Shown here piece by piece: positions 45,528 through 54,392 of a DNA stretch of 64,000 bases (positions are counted from its first letter, which is position 1; each line of letters opens with the position of its first letter). The stretch comes from Halomonas citrativorans (GTDB taxonomy: Bacteria; Pseudomonadota; Gammaproteobacteria; Pseudomonadales; Halomonadaceae). The position numbers and the translations under genes are program-made. The stretch is from positions 248,001 through 312,000 of the forward strand of contig NZ_FUKM01000033.1 in assembly GCF_900163645.1 (NCBI RefSeq), read 5' to 3'. Below the pieces are notes generated by a model. It made no database searches and was not told the origin of the DNA. It saw only the letters and a program-made list of their open reading frames with translations.

Positions 45528-46401
45528 GGCCACGATGCGCTTTACGCAGCGTGTGCTGTCGCCATTCCAGCGCTCCACGCGCAGCGCCTCAAGCACTCCT
45601 TCGCTTAAGCTGCGCGGAGAATGCACGGCCGGGCATGTGTATCTGGTGGGCGCGGGCAGTGGCGATATGGAGCTGTTAACGCTGAAAGCCGCCCGGCTGT
45701 TAATGCAGGCCGATGCCATCGTGTATGACCGTTTGGTCGGCGATGATGTGCTGGGGCTGATTCCGCTTTCCGCCGAGCGCTACTACGTTGGCAAGGCCAG
45801 TGGCCATCACAGTATGCCTCAAGCGGAAATTGGCGCCTTGATGGTCAAGCTGGCGACCGCCGGCAAATCGGTGGTGCGCTTGAAAGGCGGCGACCCCGGC
45901 ATATTTGCGCGTATGGGCGAAGAGCTTGCCGCTCTGGCGGATGCCAATGTGCCCGCGCACATCGTGCCCGGCATTACTGCGGCGTCTGCCGCCGCCGCAA
46001 GCCTGGGGATCCCGCTAACCGACCGGGGCCACTCTCAGCAGCTGCGCTTTATTACCGCACAGCTATGCCGTGAGGGCGGCGCGCCCGACTGGAAAACTCT
46101 GGCCCGCCGCGATGAAACCCTGGTGTTTTATATGGGGCTTTCCAAGGTAGAGGCCATTTGCGCAGGGCTACGTCAGGCCGGCTTGCCCGATGAGTGGCCG
46201 ATTATGCTGGTAGCCAATGCCAGCCTGCCTGAACAGCAGGCATTGGTGGGTACCCTTAACGATATGCCCCAACGCCTGGCGGATCATCCGCTGCCATCAC
46301 CCTGCGTGATTCTGGTGGGCAGCGTGGTGAGTATGGTGGCGAGCAGCCCCGCTAATGCGCTTGCCTCAGCGGGCATCATCGAATCGGTCGACCTGACGTA
46401 G
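45487..46401 (+). CDS. cobA: uroporphyrinogen-III C-methyltransferase
   Basis: A 304-residue SUMT enzyme making precorrin-2 from uroporphyrinogen III and two SAM, the first step to siroheme for NirB. Motifs are VYLVGAGSGDMELLTLKA, YDRLVG, VVRLKGGDPGIFARMGEE, PGITAASAAAA and GIPLTDRG. The first 50 residues are a basic extension not typical of the core enzyme. GAGGAG lies 7 bases before the ATG at 45487, which is inside nasA, so both are co-translated. The dehydrogenase/ferrochelatase part of CysG is absent. The 3' end overlaps the convergent MFS gene by 36 bases. Confidence 0.92.
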   Translation: MRVLSKRLLQKWPEATMRFTQRVLSPFQRSTRSASSTPSLKLRGECTAGHVYLVGAGSGDMELLTLKAARLLMQADAIVYDRLVGDDVLGLIPLSAERYYVGKASGHHSMPQAEIGALMVKLATAGKSVVRLKGGDPGIFARMGEELAALADANVPAHIVPGITAASAAAASLGIPLTDRGHSQQLRFITAQLCREGGAPDWKTLARRDETLVFYMGLSKVEAICAGLRQAGLPDEWPIMLVANASLPEQQALVGTLNDMPQRLADHPLPSPCVILVGSVVSMVASSPANALASAGIIESVDLT

Positions 46402-47625
46402 CGTTGGGAACAGGCGCATCCACAGGCCGACCACCGCCAACGTGCCCACGCCGCCAATCACCGCGGCGGGCACTACGCCAAACCCGGCAGCCATGCTGCC
46501 TGCGCGGAACTCGCCCAACTCATTGCTTGAGCCAATAAACAGCATATTGACGGCATTCACCCGGCCGCGCATTTCATCCGGCGTGGCCAGCTGAATCACA
46601 GTGGTGCGTACATAAACACTGATCATATCGGCCGCACCCGCCACCAGCATGGCGATCATTGACACCCAGAACAGGGTTGAGAAGGCGAACACCAGATTCG
46701 CTAGGCCAAACACGGCCACGGCGGCAAACATCACATGCCCGGCGCGGCGCTTGATGCCGCGAACGCCAAGATAAAGCCCCATCAATAATGCACCCACCGC
46801 AATTGCGCTGCGCAATGCACCTAGCCCTTCAGGGCCAACATGCAGAACTTCCTGAGCGTAAATGGGCAGCAGCGCCACGACGCCACCCAGCAGCACGGCA
46901 AATAGATCCAACGAAATGGCGCCCAGAATAATCGGCTGATAGCGGATATAACGAATGCCGGCGGAAAAGCGCTTCCAAGCGGTGCTTTCTAATACCTTGG
47001 CTTTCTCGACATAGCGCACTGGTACCAGCATCAGTAAGGCCAGCGCGACGATAAAGCAGCCCAAGCACACGGCATAAGCCAGGCTGCCGCCGCCCACACT
47101 GTAAAGTACGCCGCCCAGCAATGGCCCGCTAATCACTGCGACTTTCATGATCGAGCTATTCAGCGCAATGGCCTGGGCAAGCTGAGCGCGGGGCACAATA
47201 TTGGGCAACATACTTTGCAGCGTGGGGCCGGTAAATGCCCGAGCACAGCCAAACAGAGCCAGCACAACATAAAATTCAATAACGCTACCGTGATTGGCCT
47301 GCGCCAATAAAAGCAGTAGTGCACTACAAATGCCCTGTACTGCCCAGCTGAGTTGCAGAATGCGCTTGCGCGGAAAACGGTCGACCACATCGCCGGCGGG
47401 CAGCAGTAAAATCACCATAGGCAAAAACTGCGCAAGCCCCACATAGGCAAGCGACATGGCATCACGGGTAATGTCATATACCTGCCAGGCCACCACAATG
47501 GCTTGAATTTGCATGGCAAAAACGGCTGCAAGGCGGGAGAGAAGAAAGCTTAGAAAGCCCGGTTGGCGATGAATGGGAAGCAGTGGGGCATCGGTCGCTG
47601 CAGGCGTGTTGTTGTCTGGGGGCAT
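46366..47625 (-). CDS. MFS transporter, EntS-like
   Basis: A 419-residue major facilitator protein of the MFS_3 branch that includes the enterobactin exporter EntS. About 12 helices are expected. The loop 2-3 motif LPAGDVVDRFPRKRIL and FGCARAFTGPTLQSMLPNIV are typical. The ATG at 47625 is used; a TTG seven codons earlier is possible, and neither has a good ribosome site. It converges on cobA with a 36-base overlap. Nothing nearby suggests a substrate. Confidence 0.85.
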   Translation of the reverse strand: MPPDNNTPAATDAPLLPIHRQPGFLSFLLSRLAAVFAMQIQAIVVAWQVYDITRDAMSLAYVGLAQFLPMVILLLPAGDVVDRFPRKRILQLSWAVQGICSALLLLLAQANHGSVIEFYVVLALFGCARAFTGPTLQSMLPNIVPRAQLAQAIALNSSIMKVAVISGPLLGGVLYSVGGGSLAYAVCLGCFIVALALLMLVPVRYVEKAKVLESTAWKRFSAGIRYIRYQPIILGAISLDLFAVLLGGVVALLPIYAQEVLHVGPEGLGALRSAIAVGALLMGLYLGVRGIKRRAGHVMFAAVAVFGLANLVFAFSTLFWVSMIAMLVAGAADMISVYVRTTVIQLATPDEMRGRVNAVNMLFIGSSNELGEFRAGSMAAGFGVVPAAVIGGVGTLAVVGLWMRLFPTLRQVDRFDDAR

Positions 47626-47828
47626 GGGCGGTATCTTGGTTAGCAAGAGAATGTTAGCAAGCGAATTTTTATAATTCTATCGCTTATGGCGCCAAACGTG
47701 GATCAAAATGCCCGTAAATTCCGCCTGGTTAATGCCAAGCCTATTAAGGGGTTTTTCTAGTGAGTGGTTGAAGTCACGTGACGGCTGCCCCATGTTAATT
47801 AACACGCTATCAATAGAAAAGGATGTTA

Positions 47829-48641
47829 ATGATGCAAAAGGTTATGCCTAACCCCGGTTTCGGTACTTTTCGCTTGGAAGGCGATACGCTAAAAGAGAGC
47901 ATTCATGCGGCGCTTGAAGCAGGCTACCGCCATATCGACACCGCTCAGTTTTACGGTAATGAGAAGGGCGTTGGTGAAGCGATCCGTGACAGCAGCGTGC
48001 CACGTGGCGACATTTTTCTAACCACCAAGGTGTGGCACGACAACCTGGCGCCGCAGCGCTTGAAAGAGAGCGTTGATGAAAGCCTTGAAAAACTGGGCAC
48101 CGATTACGTTGACCTACTACTGATCCATTGGCCATCGCCGGATAACGAAGTGGCGATGGAAGAGTATCTGGCTGCTCTCAAAGAAGTAAAGGCACTGGGC
48201 AAGGCGCGCCATATCGGCGTATCCAACTTCACCATCGAGCAGCTTGATAAAGCGGTGGAGATTTTGGGTAAAGGCGAAATCCTCACCAACCAGATCGAAG
48301 TGCATCCTTTTCTGCAAAACCGCAAGCTGGTTGAGCGCTGCGAGCATCACGGTATTCAGGTAACGGCCTTTATGCCGCTGGCGGTGGGCAAGGTAATGGA
48401 CGATGCGACCCTCAAGCAGATTGCTGATGCACATAGCGTAACGCCTGCGCAAATTGCCTTGGCTTGGGTCAATCAGCGCAATATGGTCACCATTCCCTCT
48501 TCCACCAAGGCGCGTAACATCCAAAGCAATATTGCCGCGTTTGATCTTGTGCTAAGCGACAGCGAAATGACCGACATTGCCAAGCTGGACCGCAAGGAGC
48601 GCATCGCCAACCCCGACTTTGCGCCCGCCTGGGACGAGTGA
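47829..48641 (+). CDS. dkgB: 2,5-diketo-D-gluconate reductase B-like aldo/keto reductase
   Basis: A 270-residue NADPH-dependent aldo/keto reductase close to E. coli DkgB, which reduces 2,5-diketogluconate and methylglyoxal. The catalytic tetrad is D37, Y42, K67 and H100, and the NADPH-binding IPSSTKARNIQSN is near residue 225. IHWPSP and NQIE..P.LQNRKLV match DkgB. AAAAGG lies 6 bases before the ATG at 47829; neighbouring ATGs are possible. A strong terminator follows. Confidence 0.9.
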   Translation: MMQKVMPNPGFGTFRLEGDTLKESIHAALEAGYRHIDTAQFYGNEKGVGEAIRDSSVPRGDIFLTTKVWHDNLAPQRLKESVDESLEKLGTDYVDLLLIHWPSPDNEVAMEEYLAALKEVKALGKARHIGVSNFTIEQLDKAVEILGKGEILTNQIEVHPFLQNRKLVERCEHHGIQVTAFMPLAVGKVMDDATLKQIADAHSVTPAQIALAWVNQRNMVTIPSSTKARNIQSNIAAFDLVLSDSEMTDIAKLDRKERIANPDFAPAWDE

Positions 48642-48685
48642 TCTTAAATGAGTGCTGAGGAACCTTAAGCTTCTTATAATGTCTT

Positions 48686-48717
48686 AGCGGTGCCTGTTTT
48701 AGCAGGCACCGCTTTTA
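48686..48717 (+). terminator. rho-independent terminator after dkgB
   Basis: A perfect 11-bp stem (AGCGGTGCCTG, loop TTTTAG) followed by TTTTATAT. It separates dkgB from arfA. Confidence 0.88.
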
Positions 48718-48754
48718 TATAGCTTTTAAATAATCGGCTGTACAGGAAGATTCC

Positions 48755-48901
48755 ATGAAGCAAAAGATTCGCGACAACGCGCTCAAAGCGCAGCTACGAA
48801 CCCCCATGTTCAAGATGCAACAACAAACGCCCAAAAAAGGTAAAGGCAGCTACTCCCGTAAAGGGCGCAAGGCCCTGCGGGGGTATCGCCAAGCCGCTTA
48901 A
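48755..48901 (+). CDS. arfA: alternative ribosome-rescue factor A
   Basis: A 48-residue basic protein matching ArfA, which with release factor 2 frees ribosomes stalled on mRNAs without a stop codon and backs up tmRNA. The match to E. coli ArfA covers IRDNALKAQLRTPMF (E. coli IKDNAIEALLHDPLF) and KKGKGSYSRKGRK (KKGKGSYMRKGK). AGGA lies 7 bases before the ATG. The long hydrophobic tail of E. coli ArfA (72 residues) is missing. A hairpin inside the last third of the gene (48855-48881) recalls the RNase III/terminator hairpin that makes E. coli arfA mRNA lack its stop codon. Confidence 0.85.
   Translation: MKQKIRDNALKAQLRTPMFKMQQQTPKKGKGSYSRKGRKALRGYRQAA
48855..48881 (+). promoter_or_regulatory. 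hairpin inside the arfA coding region
   Basis: CCCG and CGGG (48855-48858, 48878-48881) enclose AGGGC and GCCCT (48862-48866, 48872-48876) with loop GCAAG. It spans codons 34-43. In E. coli a comparable hairpin causes truncation of arfA mRNA and tmRNA control; the same role here is inference. Confidence 0.5.
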
Positions 48902-49017
48902 TCAGGCGTTTTGGTGATACCACTGCTTTGCTTTGTGCAACGTATTTGAATAATGCTGGTTTTGTAAAAGTGCTAGAAACAGGATCTAGTTATCGATGCT
49001 AACTCACTTTCATTAAA

Positions 49018-49866
49018 TTATTGTTGTGGCGCATTAGTATTATTTTTAATGCCGGTTAAGTATTGAATGCTGTCTTCAATATCGTCTTTATTGATTTCAT
49101 CCATAATAATATTGATGTGCGGCTTACGAGAAATCAGTTGCTCAAAAACCAGCTCGTAATTTAGCCAGCCTTTGCCCAATGGCACAAACATCAGGTTTCC
49201 GTCCTCGACTCTAAAGTCCTTGGCATGAACAACCGCAACTCTATCTCCCCAGGAGCTGATGGCTTCCTGCAATATACTCTGTTGTTGGAGATAATTATCA
49301 CTGGTTAAAAAATTGACAGGGTCAAAAATGATTTGCAGGTTGTTGGAATTGACCATTTCTAGCATGCGGGTGACTTTCTTCGGGGTATGAAGTGGATGAT
49401 TAACGCCTGGTTCTATACCCACGATAACGCCACATTTTTCTGCTTCGGCGACCAGTTCACGAACGCTTTCCAGCATGTCCAGGAAGGGTGCTTCAGAAAA
49501 ATTTTCGTCAGTGTAAGCAATTTCAGCATGTATATTGCCCGTTTCGGTGCCTACGATGCTGCAGCCAAAGTCACGCGCATAGCGCAGATGCTCCTTAAAT
49601 TGCGCCAAGGCTTGCCGTCTCTCTTTCCTGTCAGGATGTATAATATTGACATAACAGCCGAGTACGGCGATCTGTATGTTAGCCTCCCGAAACGCGGTGC
49701 CAATATGATGGGCAAGTCCGGGTGATAAGAAACCGGGTGCTGTTGTAAAGTCGAATGATTTGTTAAGAGCGAGTTGAACGGCGTTAAGATTGCGCTGAGA
49801 TAGATTTTTAACGAGATCTTCTAGCGGCATTTTAGGAAGGTCATGTGCCCTTATGCCCAACTTCAT
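49018..49866 (-). CDS. sugar phosphate isomerase/epimerase-like TIM-barrel protein
   Basis: A 282-residue AP-endonuclease-2-type TIM barrel. Candidate metal ligands are the Glu in GIEPGVNHP, the Asp in IIFDPVNF, the His in VVHAKDF and the Glu in IIMDEIN near the C-terminus. Members are isomerases or epimerases for keto-sugars or inosose. AGGAG precedes the ATG. It lies 144 bases downstream of the TRAP binding-protein gene on the same strand, so it probably belongs to the uronide operon. The exact reaction is unknown. Confidence 0.82.
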   Translation of the reverse strand: MKLGIRAHDLPKMPLEDLVKNLSQRNLNAVQLALNKSFDFTTAPGFLSPGLAHHIGTAFREANIQIAVLGCYVNIIHPDRKERRQALAQFKEHLRYARDFGCSIVGTETGNIHAEIAYTDENFSEAPFLDMLESVRELVAEAEKCGVIVGIEPGVNHPLHTPKKVTRMLEMVNSNNLQIIFDPVNFLTSDNYLQQQSILQEAISSWGDRVAVVHAKDFRVEDGNLMFVPLGKGWLNYELVFEQLISRKPHINIIMDEINKDDIEDSIQYLTGIKNNTNAPQQ

Positions 49867-50010
49867 AAGCTCTCCTAATGCAGGTTAGTATAGGCCAAGA
49901 GACTGCCTTTATTACGATTGCTATAAATATAAAGACAGCCGCCTTGGTTTAAATGGTAATGAACGAGATACGCTGTGTAAAAGGCAGCTATATCTCGTAT
50001 TCATCGACAA

Positions 50011-51012
50011 TTATTGTGCGTTTGTCGCTTTGATTTGCTGATAAACAGCGTATTGTTCCGGCATGTTTTCAAGTTCTTCGTACATGGGTTGTACGGCTGC
50101 CTGGAAGGGCTCGATATCGACATCATTAATTTCGACACCAAACTCTTCTTGAATTTGAGTTCTGGCGTCAGCGATGCCTTTTAACCATTGTTCGATTTGG
50201 AACTCAGTTGACTCCTGAAGTGCTTCCGCAACAGCTGTACGTTGTTCATCAGAGAGCGAGTCAAGCACTCGGTTGCTGATCAGAATAATATCTGGAATGC
50301 GGGTGTGGCCATCAAGAGAGTAGTAGTCAACGACCTCGCCATGGCGAGCAGCGGTAAGGGCAAACTCATTGTTTTCGGCACCGTCCAGTACGCCTTGCTG
50401 TAACGCGGTGTACACCTCTTCTTGAGCCATTACAACGGGGGATGCACCCAGCAGACGCATCATATCAATGGCCGTTTGGCTTTGCATAACACGTACTTTC
50501 TTGCCCGCCAAATCTTCAACCGTTTCTATCGGAGCGCCTGTGGTATAAAAGTTACGCTGCCCAGAGTCGTACCAGCCAACGCCAACAAAGCCTTGGTTTT
50601 CCGTTGAGCGGTATACGTCACTCATAATCTCTTCATCATTCATGACCTGATAAAAATGGTCCTGATCATCGAAGAGGTAGGGCATTGAAAAAACATCGTA
50701 AAGGGGTGAGAAACTTCCCATTAAGCCGCCCGACACTTTGGTAATATCAATAGCGCCTGCCTGGAGAAGTTCAACCAGCTCGCTTTCTCCGCCTAGTTGG
50801 CTATCAGGAAAATAAGAGACACTGATTGAGCCATCCGTTTTTTCTTCGACAAGCTCGCCAAAAAGCGCGAGTGCATCTTTTACGGGCTGGGAGTTTTGTG
50901 CATAGGCTAGCTTAAGATTAACGTTTTCCTGCGCATAAGCGGTGTTTGTACCAAGGGCGAGCGTAGCGATTGCAGCGGCAAGTATTGTTTTTGTGTAGCG
51001 GTGCGTCGTCAT
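50011..51012 (-). CDS. TRAP transporter periplasmic binding protein (DctP family)
   Basis: A 333-residue secreted binding protein. The signal peptide ends AYA before QENVNL. Family features are LKLAYAQNSQPVKDALALF, GELVEEKTDGSISVSYFPDSQLGG, and the ligand-binding Arg in GKKVRVMQS. AGGAG precedes the ATG. The matching permease subunits are at 52240-54026, with a GH105-type gene between. Context points to unsaturated galacturonides or keto-uronates as ligand. Confidence 0.92.
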   Translation of the reverse strand: MTTHRYTKTILAAAIATLALGTNTAYAQENVNLKLAYAQNSQPVKDALALFGELVEEKTDGSISVSYFPDSQLGGESELVELLQAGAIDITKVSGGLMGSFSPLYDVFSMPYLFDDQDHFYQVMNDEEIMSDVYRSTENQGFVGVGWYDSGQRNFYTTGAPIETVEDLAGKKVRVMQSQTAIDMMRLLGASPVVMAQEEVYTALQQGVLDGAENNEFALTAARHGEVVDYYSLDGHTRIPDIILISNRVLDSLSDEQRTAVAEALQESTEFQIEQWLKGIADARTQIQEEFGVEINDVDIEPFQAAVQPMYEELENMPEQYAVYQQIKATNAQ

Positions 51013-51068
51013 GATTAACTCCTGATGTTGGTCTTATTGGTGTAGAGCGTCCTGCATGGTGATGTTGA

Positions 51069-52208
51069 TTATAGATATGTCCGCATATACTCGGATAAAC
51101 ACAAAATAGCCATTGCTTGTCCATAAGGCGTTGATGTTAAAGGGATGTTTCTGTAGTAATCCAGATTTTCACCCATCGCTGTTCCGAAAGAGACTTGCTC
51201 AAGCTCGCCGTCTGAATTGATATTATTAATGACGCCTTTAATAGCTTTTTCAGCGGCATCGAAGTAAGAAGCGTCGATATAGCGCAGCCTTATCGCTTTT
51301 AATAGACCATAAGAAAACCCAGCGGTGGCTGATGCTTCAAGATATGAGGATGGATCATCTAGCAAGGTATGCCAAAGGCCACTATCGGATTGCCATTGAA
51401 TCAACGCCTCAACTTGAGCTTCAAGCACTTGAATAAGGTAGCGATGAAATGAGTCGGTTTTGGGTAGATCTAAAAGTTCTAAAAATTCTGGAATAACGAT
51501 GGTGACCCAACTATTACCACGGGCCCAAAGCGCATTCGCATAATTGTGATGACCGTCAAATGTCCAGCCATGAAACCAGGCACCGCTTTGTCGATCCATT
51601 AGATATTGAATATGCAGTAAGAATTGATATTTAGCTTCTTCCACATATTCAGGCTTGTTTAGCAAAAGACCAATTTTTGCTAATGGAAGCACCGTCATCA
51701 TCAGCGTGTCATCCCACATCTGCTGATGATTTTCATTATTGTAAACTATATGCTGTAAGCCTCCTCGCTTTGTGCGAGGCATTTCATACATGACCCATTC
51801 TGCCCAGGATTGCAGGTAGGGAAGCCATTCTTTACGTCCGGTTTCTTCATAGCGATAAGCCAGGGTTAAGAAAGGGCACATGGTGTTAACGTTTTTGGTG
51901 GCTAAGCGCTCGCTGAAACGCTCCTTAAACCATTCATCAATAATACCCAAGGCATGAGGATCCGATGTCTGCTCGTAGTATTTATAAATTCCATATAGGC
52001 CAATGCCATGCGTCCATTCCCAACCAGCCCATCCTTTGGTGTCTATCGTGCGGCCATCATCTAAATGAAGCAGAAACTCGCCTGTTTCATCCTGAATGTT
52101 GATCAGGTTATGAATGGTTTTCTTTATAAGCTCGCTGACATCATTTTTTTCGATAAAGCGTTCATCCTGTCTTAAGAGATCGCTGTGTTTTACGCTAAAT
52201 ACGTTCAT
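51069..52208 (-). CDS. glycoside hydrolase family 88/105, unsaturated uronyl hydrolase
   Basis: A 379-residue (alpha/alpha)6-barrel enzyme of the YteR/YesR type, which removes the 4,5-unsaturated galacturonate from pectin-lyase oligosaccharides by hydration. The catalytic Asp is most likely D166 or D167 in MWDDTLMM. WAGWEWTHGIGLYGI near residue 60 and RGNSWVTIVIPEFLELL near 230 are family patterns. There is no signal peptide, so it acts in the cytoplasm on imported oligomers. It sits between the TRAP binding protein and permease genes. Its product feeds KduI and KduD. Confidence 0.88.
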   Translation of the reverse strand: MNVFSVKHSDLLRQDERFIEKNDVSELIKKTIHNLINIQDETGEFLLHLDDGRTIDTKGWAGWEWTHGIGLYGIYKYYEQTSDPHALGIIDEWFKERFSERLATKNVNTMCPFLTLAYRYEETGRKEWLPYLQSWAEWVMYEMPRTKRGGLQHIVYNNENHQQMWDDTLMMTVLPLAKIGLLLNKPEYVEEAKYQFLLHIQYLMDRQSGAWFHGWTFDGHHNYANALWARGNSWVTIVIPEFLELLDLPKTDSFHRYLIQVLEAQVEALIQWQSDSGLWHTLLDDPSSYLEASATAGFSYGLLKAIRLRYIDASYFDAAEKAIKGVINNINSDGELEQVSFGTAMGENLDYYRNIPLTSTPYGQAMAILCLSEYMRTYL

Positions 52209-52239
52209 ACACCATAGACTCCGTTCATGTTAAATAAGA

Positions 52240-53538
52240 TCAAAGGCCCATAAGTCTGGGTAAAAATAGCGTTATTTCTGGGATGTAAGTGATCAAAAGT
52301 AATGTCATCATAATTACCAAGTAAAAAGGTAAAAGAGGAATCAATAGATTTTCTACCTTTTCCCTGGCAATCCCTGCGCCTACAAATAAGCCAGTGCCAA
52401 CGGGAGGAGTAATAGTTCCAATACAGAGATTGAATACCATCACGATACCAAAGTGGACAGGGTCAACCCCGATTTGGTTAGTAATGGGTAGCAGTATCGG
52501 AGTAAAAATTAGTATCGCCGGACCAATGTCCATAAAACACCCGACAGCCAAGAGCATCGCTGTGATGACCAATAAGACGATCACCGGGTTGTCGGATAAT
52601 CCAAGAATAATGTTACTTAACGCAGAGGGTAGCCCGGTAATTGACATGGCAAACGACATAGCGGCCGATGCCGCCAATAGAAACATAATCACACCGGTTG
52701 TCTCTAATGCTTTAATTAAAGCAGCTTGGAAAGCTGAAAAATCAATGGTTCTATAAAAGCCGATGGTTAGTAACATTGTATAGATAACAGAAATGGCAGA
52801 GGCTTCAACAGCGGTAAAAACGCCAAATACAATTCCTCCAATAATGATAACAATCAAAAATAAGCTGGGAAGCGCATCTGTTATCACTTTTCGAACGGAG
52901 GAGTGGCGTAAGTCTATTTTAGTCGTATAGCCACGAGCCTTAGCGGTAATATAGGCAACGACCATGCAGCCGAAACCCCACAAACAGCCCGCTATTAAAC
53001 CGCCTGCAAAAAGTGCGGAAATGGATGTTCCTCCGCTTGCTAATGCATAAAGAATAAACGCGGTTGTAGGGGGGATTAGCATCCCGGTAGGTGCAGAAGC
53101 GATATTGGCAGCGGCAGAAAAAGGTCGGCTGTAGCCTTCTTTTACGCTCATTGGCACCATTACACCGCCAATTGAGGTAGAGGCAGCAATGGCTGAACCT
53201 GAAATAGCTCCGAACATCATGTTACCCATGATATTGGTATGCGCTAGCGAGCCGGGAATACGACCACTAAATAATTTGGCAAAATTAACCAAGCGTAGGG
53301 CGATACCGCCATGGTTCATTAACACCCCAGAAAGTATAAAAAAGGGAACTGCCAAGAGTGTAAAGCTATCCAGACTTGATACCATTTTCTGAGCAGTAGT
53401 GAAAATAGCGATCTCAGCGGGTAACGCCATCAAGATGGTAGTGGTTGAAGAAACGGCAATACAAATACCGATTGGCACGCCAATGATCAGCAGGCCGAGA
53501 AACGTTGCGATCAATATAACGCCAGCGTCCAGCATCAT
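52240..53538 (-). CDS. TRAP transporter large permease (DctM family)
   Basis: A 432-residue membrane protein of the ion-transporter superfamily with about 12 helices, driving sodium-coupled uptake. Family motifs are GVPIGICIAVSS near residue 20, SAIAASTSIGGVMVPMSVKEGYSR near 112-136 in shortened form, and GTITPPVGTGLFVGAGIA near 375. CAGGAG precedes the ATG. It overlaps dctQ by 4 bases (ATGA), coupling the two membrane subunits. Confidence 0.93.
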   Translation of the reverse strand: MMLDAGVILIATFLGLLIIGVPIGICIAVSSTTTILMALPAEIAIFTTAQKMVSSLDSFTLLAVPFFILSGVLMNHGGIALRLVNFAKLFSGRIPGSLAHTNIMGNMMFGAISGSAIAASTSIGGVMVPMSVKEGYSRPFSAAANIASAPTGMLIPPTTAFILYALASGGTSISALFAGGLIAGCLWGFGCMVVAYITAKARGYTTKIDLRHSSVRKVITDALPSLFLIVIIIGGIVFGVFTAVEASAISVIYTMLLTIGFYRTIDFSAFQAALIKALETTGVIMFLLAASAAMSFAMSITGLPSALSNIILGLSDNPVIVLLVITAMLLAVGCFMDIGPAILIFTPILLPITNQIGVDPVHFGIVMVFNLCIGTITPPVGTGLFVGAGIAREKVENLLIPLLPFYLVIMMTLLLITYIPEITLFLPRLMGL

Positions 53539-54026
53539 GGTGTTTCTCTCCTGATGAAATACTTGTTTTTATACAAAATTAAACAGTTGTTTAAGCAATA
53601 TACGATGATGAGACTGCCTGACACGGGAAGGGATAAATAAAGAAGGCCTTTGGGGATATTCAGCATGGGATATATCTGGCTCATGCTGTTTGAGGTAGCT
53701 TGCATGCCGCCGTAAATAAGCACTACTGCGGCGAAAATAATAAACAATAATTCTATTGAAAAATCTGAAAAAAATCGCCAGTTACCAGTTAGCTTATCGG
53801 TAAGCAGTGTTAATCGAACATGCTCTCGTTGTCCGGTAACATACGCAATCGCTAACATTGATAGCCATACGAGCGAAAACCTGAGTAACGCTTCTGAAAC
53901 GGTGCTTGGGTTGTTAAGTACGTAGCGTGCAATAACTTGCCAGCTGGCCACACCAACCATGGAAATAAATAGCAGGCAGCATACAAATTTTAATATTTTG
54001 TCGATGGCAGCGTGTAGCGTTAACAT
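53535..54026 (-). CDS. TRAP transporter small permease (DctQ family)
   Basis: A 163-residue membrane protein with four helices. LLFISMVGVASWQVIARYVLN and SEALLRFSLVWLSMLAIAYV match the DctQ pattern with its conserved WQ and R. It is the first gene of the minus-strand uronide operon, about 370 bases from the divergent kdgR gene, with a KdgR-type box between. It overlaps dctM by 4 bases. Confidence 0.9.
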   Translation of the reverse strand: MLTLHAAIDKILKFVCCLLFISMVGVASWQVIARYVLNNPSTVSEALLRFSLVWLSMLAIAYVTGQREHVRLTLLTDKLTGNWRFFSDFSIELLFIIFAAVVLIYGGMQATSNSMSQIYPMLNIPKGLLYLSLPVSGSLIIVYCLNNCLILYKNKYFIRRETP

Positions 54027-54392
54027 TGCAGTTACTCTGTAATGAATAGGCAGGAATAAGGCTAACCTTCTTGTTCCCTTGTGCTTGGGAATTTATGCTT
54101 AAGAAATAAAGTCATATTGTCTCCGTGGCTAGCTTTATTAGCCTGTATATAAGCCAAGTCCGATTTATTATTTTTTGAAGACATCACCAAAAGCCTTTCT
54201 TTCCTATTGGTCCGTTGGTTCTTATTTAATGTATCAATGTGCCTATAAAATTGAAACGTCGTTTCTTTTATACTTTAGTCGTTCGTTCTCTTTATCCCGC
54301 TAGATGAATTTCTTCAGGTAATGGAAAACAGGTGCTTTTTAAGGTAAATTCAGACCAGTAGTCCAATTTTTATGAAACGAGGTATGAGGCAT
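54027..54392. other. 366-base divergent promoter region of the uronide genes
   Basis: Lies between dctQ (minus) and kdgR (plus). AT-rich, with the KdgR-type palindrome at 54253-54265 and a TATAAAA-like sequence beside it. No ORF is supported. Confidence 0.6.
54253..54265. promoter_or_regulatory. KdgR-type operator
   Basis: GAAACG-T-CGTTTC is a perfect 6-1-6 palindrome flanked by A/T, matching the GAAAC/GTTTC pattern known for enterobacterial KdgR operators. It lies between the TRAP operon and kdgR, so it could control both. Confidence 0.75.
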
